From the NCBI RefSeq assembly GCF_002161085.1, contig NZ_NFLU01000004.1, positions 1-64,000 on the forward strand: 64,000 nt of DNA, in the 5' to 3' direction. A program made the position numbers and the translations under genes. The notes under the pieces are model-generated. The model was not told where the DNA came from and did no database searches. It worked only from the letters and a program-made list of their open reading frames with translations. This document shows, one piece after another, positions 33,530-41,624 of the stretch (its first letter is position 1; each line of letters starts with the position of its first letter). The DNA comes from Flavonifractor sp. An112 (GTDB lineage Bacteria > Bacillota > Clostridia > Oscillospirales > Oscillospiraceae).

Positions 33530-35167
33530 ATGAAGGACAAACGGCTGTTTTTCAGATGCTTTGCCAAGTCGCTGCTGGTCTCTCTGCTCCTCTGGGGGGT
33601 GGCCATAGGCGCTATGCTCTGGGTCAATCACCAGTGGAGTTGGGAGGACATTATCAGTCAGCAGTATGAGCTTCCCAATGCCATTACCCAGGGGACCACC
33701 AGCTTTTCTATCCCCACTCCGCCTGAGGAGGGGGAGATTCCAGATTGGGAGAAGGACGAATTATCCGTCATGCTGACCATGAACAGCTGCGACACCCTGA
33801 AGAAGTACGGCGGGCAGTACTTTGTACGGGTGTACGACCAGGAGGGGGAGCGGCTGGGACAGAGCCAGATGCTGGCAGGCCGCAGCGCGGTGTACCAGCC
33901 GGACGGGACGACGGAGCTGCGGTATCTCCTCTTTGACCCGGCCCTGACCGAGGAGGGGCAGATGGCAGCCGCCCGCATTCTGAACGGCTACTCTGACCAC
34001 AGCTTCTGGACCGGTATCGGCCCGGACAAAATCGAACTGACCGGCTGGGAGGAGGGGGAGGTGATCTATGTCCGGACCCTCACTCTGCACTTTGGGGAAG
34101 AGCAGGTGGTACTGGCCGATTCCGACGCCCAACTCTTTCCCGACCGGGAGGCGGAGCACTTTCAGGCCATATGGCTGGAATGTTACTGTGCTCTGACGGG
34201 CCGGGGCGGGCCGGCGAGACGGCTGGAGCAGTATCGGGACATGGTGGCGCAGGTAGACGCTGTTGAAGCGGACAATCCCCGGTGGATGTACGCGTACTCC
34301 ACCGGAACTTACACGATTTACAAGGGAAATGGAAACGCCGATCTGAGGGAGTACGGCGTGCATCCGGTGGCCTCCAACTATTGCCTGCCGGGGGATTACC
34401 TGCTGGCCGGCCTAGAGCCGGCGGCTCTGCTCACCCTGGCGGCGGCGGTGGCACTGGCCCTGTTCACCGCCTGGCTGGAGAGTCGGGCCATCCGGCGGGA
34501 ACGGGCCTTCGTCCGGGGGGCGGCCCATGAACTCAAGACTCCTCTGGCGGTGCTGCGCACCCATGCCGAGGCCCTGCGGGAGGACATCGACCCCGCCAAG
34601 CGGGGCCAGTACCTGGACACCGTAGTGGCTGAGAGCGACCGGATGGCGGCCCTGGTGGGGAGCCTGATGGACCTGGCCCGGCTGGAGAGCGGCGGCAAGG
34701 TGGAGCGGGAGCCCCTGGATCTGGCCGCGCTGGTGGAGAATGGTGCTGCACGGCTGTCTCTGCTGGCGGAGGAAAAGAACATTGAACTGCGTATTCAACT
34801 GGCTCCGGCATCCATGCTGGGGGACCGGCTGCGGTTGGAAGAAGTGGTGGATGATCTGGCGGACAATGCCCTGCGCCACTGCACCCCCGGCGGCGCGGTG
34901 ACCATTGCCCTGGCCCAAAAGGGACGGCGGATCACGCTGACCGTGGACAATGACGGCCCCGTCATCCCGCAAAAACATCTGGACCGCCTGTTCGAGCCCT
35001 TCTACCGGGGGGATGAGGGCCGCAGCCGGGCGGACGGAGGTACCGGTTTGGGCCTGGCCATTGTCCGGGCGGCGGTGGAGGCCCATGGAGGCCGCTGCTG
35101 GGCGGTCAACCGGACGGGGGGCGTGACCTTTACGGTGGTGCTGCCCGGGTTGCAATCGGAAACATGA
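33530..35167 (+). CDS. membrane sensor histidine kinase (second pair)
   Basis: 545 aa, from ATG 33530 just past the regulator stop. An N-terminal membrane helix (about 14-34) and a second one (about 295-315) flank a large extracellular domain with no family I recognise. HisKA H-box VRGAAHELKTPLAVLRTHAEAL, then N-box DLADNALRHCTPGG, and G boxes VDNDGPVIPQKHLDR and GGTGLGLAIVRA complete the kinase core. No clear HAMP domain is seen between the last helix and the H-box. Confidence 0.92.
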   Translation: MKDKRLFFRCFAKSLLVSLLLWGVAIGAMLWVNHQWSWEDIISQQYELPNAITQGTTSFSIPTPPEEGEIPDWEKDELSVMLTMNSCDTLKKYGGQYFVRVYDQEGERLGQSQMLAGRSAVYQPDGTTELRYLLFDPALTEEGQMAAARILNGYSDHSFWTGIGPDKIELTGWEEGEVIYVRTLTLHFGEEQVVLADSDAQLFPDREAEHFQAIWLECYCALTGRGGPARRLEQYRDMVAQVDAVEADNPRWMYAYSTGTYTIYKGNGNADLREYGVHPVASNYCLPGDYLLAGLEPAALLTLAAAVALALFTAWLESRAIRRERAFVRGAAHELKTPLAVLRTHAEALREDIDPAKRGQYLDTVVAESDRMAALVGSLMDLARLESGGKVEREPLDLAALVENGAARLSLLAEEKNIELRIQLAPASMLGDRLRLEEVVDDLADNALRHCTPGGAVTIALAQKGRRITLTVDNDGPVIPQKHLDRLFEPFYRGDEGRSRADGGTGLGLAIVRAAVEAHGGRCWAVNRTGGVTFTVVLPGLQSET

Positions 35168-35178
35168 TGTGGTATCAT
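35150..35178 (+). promoter_or_regulatory. promoter of the DUF975-like gene
   Basis: TTGCAA (35150-35155) and TATCAT (35173-35178), 17-nt spacer, overlapping the end of the kinase gene. Confidence 0.75.
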
Positions 35179-35215
35179 TTCCTCAACAAGGTAGAAACGA
35201 TTGTGAGGGAGTACC

Positions 35216-36043
35216 ATGGGATATAACCGTCCTGAGTCCAAGTGGCTGGCACGGGATGCCATGCGGGGGGCCTATCCCCACCCCATGCTGGTGACGCTGG
35301 TGTATGTGCTGCTGACCGGTGTACTGAGCAGTGTGGTGCTGAATTTTGTATCTGAGCCTTTTCAGGCTGCCTATTTTTATCTGACAGAGACCAGCTATGA
35401 AGTGGAAGAGATCCTGACCGCCATCTTTACCCCCCAGCGCATTGCGGTGATTCTGGTCATGGAGCTGCTGCTGGCGCTCTATAGCTGGGTGATGGATTAC
35501 GGATATACCTCCTATAGCCTGCGATTGACCCGGCGGGAAGGTCCCAGCTACCGAAATCTGCTGGATGGCTTTTATACGATAGGACGGGCACTGGCTGTGA
35601 ATTTCCTGTCGGCCCTGTTTGTGTTCCTGTGGGGGCTCATCGGTATGGCGGTCTATGTGGGCTTTGTGTTCCTGGCCTATCTAATGCACAGCGTCACCCT
35701 GATCCTTGTCGGCGCTTTGATCATGCTGGTTTGGATGATTGCCATATCCTATCGTTACCGGCTGGCGGTCTACTTTCTGCTGGACCACCCGGAGATGGGC
35801 GCCCTGGAGGCCATTGGCCACAGCCGCAACGCCATGCGGGGCAATATCATGGCACTGTTCGTACAGGACCTGTCCTTCCTGGGATGGCTGATTTTGTCTC
35901 CCTTCACCCTGGGTATTCTGAGCCTGTGGATTGGCCCCTATATGGGGGCGGCCAATGCCAATTTTTATAACTGGGTGGTGTATGGAGCCTTTCCTCAGCG
36001 GCCTCAGCCCGGCGGGTGGAACGGACCTTACGGCGGGATGTAA
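35216..36043 (+). CDS. DUF975-like multi-pass membrane protein
   Basis: 275 aa with about five to six hydrophobic helices. The general pattern fits DUF975 proteins of Firmicutes: a short charged N-terminus, a YTSYSLRLTRREG region, and a helical core with HPEMGALEAIGHSRNAMRGN. Function is unknown. Its position directly after a two-component pair and its own promoter suggest it is a target or partner of that system. Confidence 0.8.
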   Translation: MGYNRPESKWLARDAMRGAYPHPMLVTLVYVLLTGVLSSVVLNFVSEPFQAAYFYLTETSYEVEEILTAIFTPQRIAVILVMELLLALYSWVMDYGYTSYSLRLTRREGPSYRNLLDGFYTIGRALAVNFLSALFVFLWGLIGMAVYVGFVFLAYLMHSVTLILVGALIMLVWMIAISYRYRLAVYFLLDHPEMGALEAIGHSRNAMRGNIMALFVQDLSFLGWLILSPFTLGILSLWIGPYMGAANANFYNWVVYGAFPQRPQPGGWNGPYGGM

Positions 36044-36055
36044 CCAAAGTAGGCA

Positions 36056-36083
36056 TTGTATTTTCGGACGAAGATGATATAAT
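36056..36083 (+). promoter_or_regulatory. promoter of the cobalamin riboswitch transcript
   Basis: TTGTAT (36056-36061) and TATAAT (36078-36083), 16-nt spacer, immediately before the riboswitch. Confidence 0.75.
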
Positions 36084-36099
36084 AGAAACAACAACTGAA

Positions 36100-36280
36100 T
36101 CCAATCAGCGGTTGGTAGCTGTCCGTCCTCAGGGGCGGGGCTTTCAATGGGAATGCGGTGCAAGTCCGCAGCAGCCCTCTCTACTGTAAGGATGACGAGC
36201 GCTCATAAGGTCACTGTCCGGGTACGGATGGGAAGACGGGCGTAAGGTTGAATCCAAGCCAGGAGACCAGCCAGCCGCGA
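36100..36280 (+). ncRNA. cobalamin riboswitch
   Basis: Conserved segments are in order: GGGAATGCGGTGCAAGTCCG, then CAGCAGCCC and TCTACTGTAAGGATGACGAG, a stem with CACTGTCCGG and GGGAAGACGGGCG, and the B12-box AAGCCAGGAGACCAGCC. P1 can form between GCGGTTGGT (36108-36116) and the ACCAGCC...GCCGC region. Cobalamin riboswitches bind AdoCbl or related cobalamins. A terminator follows at 36341, and the gene beyond it is not a known cobalamin gene. Confidence 0.95.
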
Positions 36281-36340
36281 CGGTAACGCGCATATTCGGC
36301 GGGGAAATGGCGCGTGACAGCACAGGCATTTGAGCTGATG

Positions 36341-36376
36341 AAAAAAGAGTTTCCCGTCCGGGAAACTCTTTTCTTT
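36341..36376 (+). terminator. terminator of the cobalamin riboswitch expression platform
   Basis: AAAAAAGAGTTTCCCG (36341-36356) pairs with CGGGAAACTCTTTT (36359-36372) around a 2-nt loop, then CTTTT. It lies 67 nt before the next start codon. Confidence 0.9.
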
Positions 36377-36443
36377 TGCTATGGCCTGGGCCATGGATGT
36401 CCCCGCCGGAATCCATTTGCGGCGGCAGGGAGGTAGTAAAGCT

Positions 36444-37097
36444 ATGGAACGGACCGGAAAGAACAGATTGTCTCAGCGGGAATTGAATGAATATCGCCAG
36501 TGGCTGGCGGAACTGGAGGAGGAGATGACCGATACGCCCGGATTATCTCAGCAGCTGGATGGAGATCTTACCCTCTATTTTTCCCCGGAATGTCCCATTG
36601 GCAGACAGGTGTATACCAGCTTTTCCGACGAAGAACTATTGGAGTCACTGGTGGAGACCATGGAGGGGCGCAATGGTTCGCCCCGTCCGGAGCGGCTGCT
36701 GTGCGTCTACCGCTGGTATCTGGAAAAGCGCTTTGGTTCCCTCCATCATGCCTGTTGGCGGGCCCGGGGCAGGAGCCGCCAGCAGGCGGCAGAGCGGATG
36801 TGGCCGGCGGACTGGCCCGAGCGGGTGGACACCCTGCCCTTCCTGAAGCGGTGCGCGTCCCGGGGCGTATGCCTGGATGAGGATGCCCGACAAACACTGG
36901 GGGAGTACTGCGCGGCGGTCCGACGGACAGGTCAGCCTCCCTGCCGGGAGGAGCTGCCCGGGGAGCTGGATGTATTGTTCAGACAAGTGGGCTGCACCTG
37001 GCAGACCGGACTGGAACTGCTGGGCATTCCTGCGCTGAGCAAGTCTGTGCGCCGGCATATGCGGCGTTATTGGGCGCGGAATGTTAGCCATGCCTGA
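36444..37097 (+). CDS. unrecognised protein under a cobalamin riboswitch
   Basis: 217 aa, not recognised. ATG at 36444 has GGGAGG ten bases upstream. It is soluble, charged, with no signal peptide or membrane helix. Several helical units contain conserved-looking aromatic and Arg residues (YRWYLEKRFGSLHHACWRARGR; VGCTWQTGLELLGIPALS; RHMRRYWARN). It has a basic C-terminus. No motif links it to cobalamin metabolism. Codon use is like that of its neighbours, so it looks native. The repeated small helical units could bind nucleic acid, but that is a guess. Confidence 0.7.
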   Translation: MERTGKNRLSQRELNEYRQWLAELEEEMTDTPGLSQQLDGDLTLYFSPECPIGRQVYTSFSDEELLESLVETMEGRNGSPRPERLLCVYRWYLEKRFGSLHHACWRARGRSRQQAAERMWPADWPERVDTLPFLKRCASRGVCLDEDARQTLGEYCAAVRRTGQPPCREELPGELDVLFRQVGCTWQTGLELLGIPALSKSVRRHMRRYWARNVSHA

Positions 37098-37124
37098 AGC
37101 CGGAGGGGAAGGACCTTCCTGATA

Positions 37125-37220
37125 CCGCCGTCTCAGAAGGATCTATATCCTGCTGGCTTCTGCCGAGGGGTATTTGGCCTCGGCACGCATAGCGGTCACC
37201 ATTGTGAGGTGACCCGGCGG
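37125..37220 (+). ncRNA. candidate four-stem folded RNA upstream of polA
   Basis: CCGCCG (37125-37130) pairs with CGGCGG (37215-37220) and encloses three hairpins. CAGAA/TTCTG (37134-37138 with 37158-37162) has an inner GGAT/ATCC. GCCGAGG/CCTCGGC (37162-37168 with 37178-37184) and GGTCACC/GGTGACC (37194-37200 with 37208-37214) complete it; one base is shared by the first two hairpins. A short T/C-rich tract follows. It is upstream of the polA promoter, so it belongs to the preceding transcript or is a separate RNA. No known family was recognised. Confidence 0.45.
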
Positions 37221-37229
37221 GCGTTTCTC

Positions 37230-37258
37230 TTGTATGGGACGGAGAAAGCTGGTATACT
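37230..37258 (+). promoter_or_regulatory. promoter of polA
   Basis: TTGTAT (37230-37235) and TATACT (37253-37258), 17-nt spacer; a small GTCCGG/CCGGAC hairpin lies in the leader just before the ribosome site. Confidence 0.75.
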
Positions 37259-37307
37259 ATAACCTGAGATTTTATGTCCGGTGTGCCGGACAGCAGGAGG
37301 TCCTTTC

Positions 37308-39968
37308 ATGAAGCTCATGGTCATTGACGGCAATTCCATCATCAACCGAGCCTTTTACGGAATCCGGTTGCTTACCACTAAGGACGGCACCCCCACCAAC
37401 GCTGTCTATGGCTTCGTGAATATCCTGCTCAAGCTGATCGACGAGGAGCGGCCCGACGCCCTGTGTGTCACCTTTGACCGGAAGGCCCCCACCTTCCGCC
37501 ACCTGGCCTATGAGGGCTACAAGGCCCAGCGGAAGGGAATGCCGGAAGAACTGGCGGCTCAGCTGCCCATCCTGAAGCAGGTACTGGAGGCCATGAACAT
37601 CCCTCGCTATGAGATGGACGGCTGGGAGGCCGACGACCTCATCGGTACCATCTCGGTGAAAGACACCGCTGCCGGGTGGGATACCGTCATTGTTACCGGC
37701 GACAAGGACTCCCTCCAGCTGGTCACCGATACCACCAGGGTGAAGCTGGTGTCCACCCGCATGGGCCAGACCACCACCAAGGAGATGACCCCCGAGGCCT
37801 TTCGGGAGGCCTATGGCTTTGATCCCATCCACATGGTGGACCTGAAGGCCCTGATGGGGGATACCAGCGATAACATCCCCGGCGTCAAGGGGATCGGTGA
37901 AAAAACCGCCATGGACCTGATCCAGCGCTACCACAGCGTGGAGGCCATTTATCAGAATCTGGACAGCGTAGAGGCCAAGCCCGCCGTGCTCAAGAAGCTG
38001 ACGGAAGGGGCAGACCAGGCTAAAATGTCCTATGATCTGGCCCTTATCCACTGTGACGCACCCATCGACTTCACCCCTGAGGCCAACCTGCGGAAGGAAC
38101 CTAATGCCGCCGTCCTGTACGAGCTTTTCCTCAAGCTGGAGTTCAATAAGCTTATCGACAAGCTGGGCCTCAGCGCCCCCCAGGGGGAGGTACAGCAGGA
38201 GGAACAGTTTGCTGGCACCTGTACCAGTGAAGATGTCACCGATTTGAACCGGGCAGAGGAGTTGCTGTCCATCTGGCGGCAGAAGGACAGCGTGGATGTG
38301 CTGGCCCTGCCCTCTCTGGATGTGGTTGTGGTGGAGCACTGGGAGAGTGAGCGGGATAGTCACGCCGCCATCCTCAGGGCCGATCAGATGGAGGGGTACA
38401 ACAGCGTTTTGAAGGCCCTCTTTGCTCCTGACATCAAAAAGAATACCCACGACGTGAAAACCCTGCTGTCCCGGCTGCTGGATGAGGGCATCGAGGGAGG
38501 CGGCTTTGTCTTTGATACGGCTCTGGCGGCCTATCTGCTGGCCCCAACCGACGGCAGCTATGAGCTGGAGACTTTGGGTATGCGGTGGTTCAACCATGAG
38601 TATGCCAAGGCTAAGGATACCTACCTGGCAAAGGATGCCTTTACCCCTCTGGCCGATCAGACGGCGGCCCTGGCCGCCCTGCTGTCCCACTGCGCCCTTA
38701 TCGGGGCGTTGAAGGAGGCTATGGCCCCCCGGCTCACGGAACTAGGTATGGACAAGCTCTATTATGAGGTGGAGCTCCCCCTGTGTCCGGTGCTGGCCGG
38801 GATGGAGCACGCCGGAGTGCTGGTGGACCGGGGGGCCCTCACCGCCTTTGGCGAGATGCTGGACGAGCGCATCAAGGCCGACGAGACCCTGATCTATGAG
38901 CTGGCGGGGGAGAAGTTCAACATCAACTCCACCCAGCAGTTCGGAAAGATTCTGTTTGAAAAGCTGGGCCTGCCCCCGGTGAAGAAGACCAAGACGGGCT
39001 ACTCCACCAACGCCGAGGTGCTGGAGAAGCTGCGGGACAAGCACCCCATTGTGGAGGCGGTGCTGGACTACCGGCAGCTGGCCAAGCTGAAGTCCACCTA
39101 TGTGGACGGCCTCACCAAGGTGATCGCCGCCGACGGGCGCATCCACACCTCCTTCCAGAATACCGTTACTGCCACCGGGCGGCTCAGCTCCACCGAGCCC
39201 AATTTGCAGAATATCCCCGTGCGTACCGAGCTGGGGGCCGAGCTGCGGAAGATGTTCGTGGCCCCGGCGGGCAAGATGCTGGTGGATGCCGACTATTCCC
39301 AGATCGAGCTGCGGCTGCTGGCCCACATCGCAGGAGACGAGCATATGATATCCGCCTTCCGCTCCGGGGAGGACATCCACACCGTCACCGCCTCCCAGGT
39401 GTTCGGGGTGGCGCCGGAAGAGGTGACCCACGAGATGCGCCGCCGGGCCAAGGCGGTGAACTTCGGCATCGTCTACGGCATCTCCGACTTCTCCCTGTCC
39501 CAGGATATCGGGGTCACCCGTGCCGAGGCCAAGGAGTATATGGAGAAATACTTTGAGAAGTACTCCGGCGTTCACGCCTATATGACCCAGGTGGTGGAGA
39601 AGGCCAAGAGCGACGGCTATGTGTCCACCCTCATGGGCCGCCGCCGCTGGCTGCCCGAGCTGAAATCCTCCAACTTCAATATGCGCTCCTTTGGGGAGCG
39701 GGTGGCGCTGAATATGCCCATTCAGGGCACCGCCGCCGACATCATCAAGCTGGCCATGATCCGGGTGGCGGACAAGCTGCGTACCGAGGGCCTGGAGGCC
39801 CGGCTTATCCTCCAGGTCCACGACGAACTGATCGTGGAGTGCCCGGAAGGGGAGACCGACCGGGTCAAGACCCTGCTGGAGACCGAGATGGAGCAGGTGG
39901 TGCAGCTGGCCCTGCCCCTCATCGCCGAGGCCCACGCCGGCCGCAGCTGGGCCCAGGCCAAGGGCTGA
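37308..39968 (+). CDS. polA: DNA polymerase I
   Basis: 886 aa. It fills gaps and removes RNA primers in replication and repair. The N-terminal 5'-3' exonuclease (about 1-290) has VIDGNSIINRAFYG, EADDLIGT, TGDKDSLQL and DTSDNIPGVKGIGEKTA. The central domain (about 310-490) keeps a partial 3'-5' exonuclease fold (FDTALAAYLL), but the usual DxE metal-binding motif near its start is not seen, so proofreading is probably lost. The polymerase domain has motif A DADYSQIELRLLAH, motif B RRAKAVNFGIVYG and motif C LQVHDELIVE. ATG at 37308 follows AGGAGG. Confidence 0.96.
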   Translation: MKLMVIDGNSIINRAFYGIRLLTTKDGTPTNAVYGFVNILLKLIDEERPDALCVTFDRKAPTFRHLAYEGYKAQRKGMPEELAAQLPILKQVLEAMNIPRYEMDGWEADDLIGTISVKDTAAGWDTVIVTGDKDSLQLVTDTTRVKLVSTRMGQTTTKEMTPEAFREAYGFDPIHMVDLKALMGDTSDNIPGVKGIGEKTAMDLIQRYHSVEAIYQNLDSVEAKPAVLKKLTEGADQAKMSYDLALIHCDAPIDFTPEANLRKEPNAAVLYELFLKLEFNKLIDKLGLSAPQGEVQQEEQFAGTCTSEDVTDLNRAEELLSIWRQKDSVDVLALPSLDVVVVEHWESERDSHAAILRADQMEGYNSVLKALFAPDIKKNTHDVKTLLSRLLDEGIEGGGFVFDTALAAYLLAPTDGSYELETLGMRWFNHEYAKAKDTYLAKDAFTPLADQTAALAALLSHCALIGALKEAMAPRLTELGMDKLYYEVELPLCPVLAGMEHAGVLVDRGALTAFGEMLDERIKADETLIYELAGEKFNINSTQQFGKILFEKLGLPPVKKTKTGYSTNAEVLEKLRDKHPIVEAVLDYRQLAKLKSTYVDGLTKVIAADGRIHTSFQNTVTATGRLSSTEPNLQNIPVRTELGAELRKMFVAPAGKMLVDADYSQIELRLLAHIAGDEHMISAFRSGEDIHTVTASQVFGVAPEEVTHEMRRRAKAVNFGIVYGISDFSLSQDIGVTRAEAKEYMEKYFEKYSGVHAYMTQVVEKAKSDGYVSTLMGRRRWLPELKSSNFNMRSFGERVALNMPIQGTAADIIKLAMIRVADKLRTEGLEARLILQVHDELIVECPEGETDRVKTLLETEMEQVVQLALPLIAEAHAGRSWAQAKG

Positions 39969-39980
39969 AAGGAGCCGTTT

Positions 39981-40568
39981 ATGGAATTGCGTCCTGTGAC
40001 CGGCGGCGCACTGCGGGACTGGTATGACCGGGAACTGACCCAGGCCTTTCCGCCCAATGAGCGTAAGCCTCTGCCCAATATTCTGGCCCTGATAGACCAG
40101 GGGCGGTATGAGGTGTGGGGCCTCTTTGAGGGGGAGGCCCTGCTGGGTTACGCCACCCTCTGGATGGAACCCGCCGATAAAAGCTGCATTTTGTTGGACT
40201 ATCTGGGGGTCACCGCCGCCCGGCGGAATGGAGGCCTGGGCAGTCAGATTGTCCGGATGCTGGCGGAGCAGCTGGCGGGAAAGTCTCTGCTGCTCATTGA
40301 GGCGGAGCGGCCAGTGGAAGGGGACGATCTGGCGGAGAATGCGCTACGGTAGCGGCGGCTTCGGTTTTATGAGCGGTGCGGTTTTGTGCCTGCCTACGAT
40401 ATGGCCACCTGTGGGATGAGGTTTACCACCTTTCTGCCGGAACTGCCCGCGGATCTGGCCCCGGTGATGGCCCTGCACAGGGCTATTTACGGCCCTGACC
40501 GCACCGATGTGAAGGTGCCTCTGGGGCCGGATGAGTTGCCGCCCGGCCCACCGGGATGGATGAAATAA
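39981..40568 (+). pseudogene. GNAT acetyltransferase interrupted by an in-frame TAG
   Basis: The first 123 codons encode a GNAT-like protein (LLDYLGVTAARRNGGLGSQIVRML is the acetyl-CoA-binding part). A TAG at 40350-40352 stops it. The same frame then continues without interruption for 71 more codons, reading RRLRFYERCGF... and ending at TAA 40568. The paralogue at 41028 has RRRRLAFYQRAGF at the same place, so the C-terminal half is genuine. The full frame would be 195 codons against 197 in the paralogue. A nonsense mutation is likely; readthrough or a sequence error are alternatives. Confidence 0.85.
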
Positions 40569-40582
40569 GGAGAGAACAGGAC

Positions 40583-41035
40583 ATGAATTATAAGCTGGTC
40601 CCTATGGACAAGTCCCACCTGAGCCAGGTGGCGGCCATCGAGCGGGAGTGCTTTTCCCACCCCTGGTCGGAGGTCCTGCTGGAGCAGGAACTGTATAACG
40701 ATATGATCTCCCTGGTGGTGGCCGAGGGGGAGGACGGTACCGTGCTGGGCTACGGCGAGGTGCGGGCCATTCTGGACGAAGGTACTCTGGAGAAAATCGC
40801 AGTGGCTCCGGCCTACCGCCGTCAGGGGGTGGCAGAGGCCATTCTGGGTGCTTACATCCGGTTTGGGCAGGCCCACCTGGCCTTCCTCACTCTGGAGGTG
40901 CGGGAGAGCAATGCTCCCGCCATTGCCCTGTATGAAAAGCTGGGCTTTCAGACGGTGGGCCGCCGGAAGAATTACTACCGGGAGGAGCATGAGGATGCCC
41001 TGCTGATGACGGTGGAGTTTGGAGACCATGCCTGA
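40583..41035 (+). CDS. rimI: ribosomal protein S18-alanine N-acetyltransferase
   Basis: 150 aa GNAT protein. The RimI pattern includes AAIERECFSHPWSEVLLEQEL, the acetyl-CoA loop VAPAYRRQGVAEAIL, LEVRESNAPAIALYEKLGF and VGRRKNYYREEHEDALLM. It modifies the N-terminal Ala of S18. ATG at 40583 follows AGGAGAG. It sits just before another GNAT gene and tsaD, a frequent neighbour of rimI in bacteria. Confidence 0.94.
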   Translation: MNYKLVPMDKSHLSQVAAIERECFSHPWSEVLLEQELYNDMISLVVAEGEDGTVLGYGEVRAILDEGTLEKIAVAPAYRRQGVAEAILGAYIRFGQAHLAFLTLEVRESNAPAIALYEKLGFQTVGRRKNYYREEHEDALLMTVEFGDHA

Positions 41036-41621
41036 GCTGCGGCTGCTCACCGACAGCCAGCTGCGGCAGGTTTACCGGATCCATGTGAAGCGGGATTTTC
41101 CCCGCAGCGAGCGGCGGCCTTTTACCTCCATCCGTAGCCTGCGCCGGGCTGGACGCTATGATACCTGGGGTGTCTTTGAGGGGGATGCGCTGCTGGCCTA
41201 TGCCTTTTTATGGCGGACGGCGGAGGGTAACTGTGCCCTGCTGGATTATCTGGCTGTGTGTCCTGAGGGACGGGGCCAGGGATTGGGCACCCAGGCACTG
41301 GAACTGCTGAAAGCCCGGTATGGACCGGCGTGTACCCTGCTGGCAGAGGCGGAGGCGCCGGAGCCGGGAATTTCTCCAGAGAAGGACCGGGTGCGCCGCC
41401 GCCGATTGGCCTTTTACCAGCGGGCGGGGTTCCGGCTGATGACTTATCAGGCGGATATTTTCCACGTGCGCTATGCCATGTTGGTGTGGTCGGAGTCCTG
41501 TGTACTGGACGAAGAGACCCTTCAGAATACCCACCGGGGGCTGTATCAGAGTCAGATGCCCCCTGTTCTGTTTCGCCGGATGATCCATATTCCGGCGGCT
41601 CACTGCGGAAAGAAGGAATGA
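41028..41621 (+). CDS. GNAT-family N-acetyltransferase
   Basis: 197 aa, overlapping the end of rimI by 8 nt. It shows the GNAT features DTWGVFEGDALLAYAFLWR, LLDYLAVCPEGRGQGLGTQALELL and RRRRLAFYQRAGF. It is the intact paralogue of the interrupted gene at 39981-40568; the two share layout and many residues. The substrate is unknown. It lies between rimI and tsaD. Confidence 0.87.
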   Translation: MPELRLLTDSQLRQVYRIHVKRDFPRSERRPFTSIRSLRRAGRYDTWGVFEGDALLAYAFLWRTAEGNCALLDYLAVCPEGRGQGLGTQALELLKARYGPACTLLAEAEAPEPGISPEKDRVRRRRLAFYQRAGFRLMTYQADIFHVRYAMLVWSESCVLDEETLQNTHRGLYQSQMPPVLFRRMIHIPAAHCGKKE

Positions 41622-41624
41622 ACC

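Noticed and set aside
37125-37220. Reading the four-stem element as a tRNA, for example tRNA-Sec
   Set aside because: The loop of the last hairpin is ATTGTGA rather than a TTC-type T-loop. There is no CCA end, and the acceptor-like stem is only 6 bp.
39981-40568. Pyrrolysine-type decoding of the TAG codon in the GNAT gene
   Set aside because: No pylT or pylS is in the window, TAG terminates other genes here, and acetyltransferases of this type do not use pyrrolysine. A nonsense mutation is simpler.
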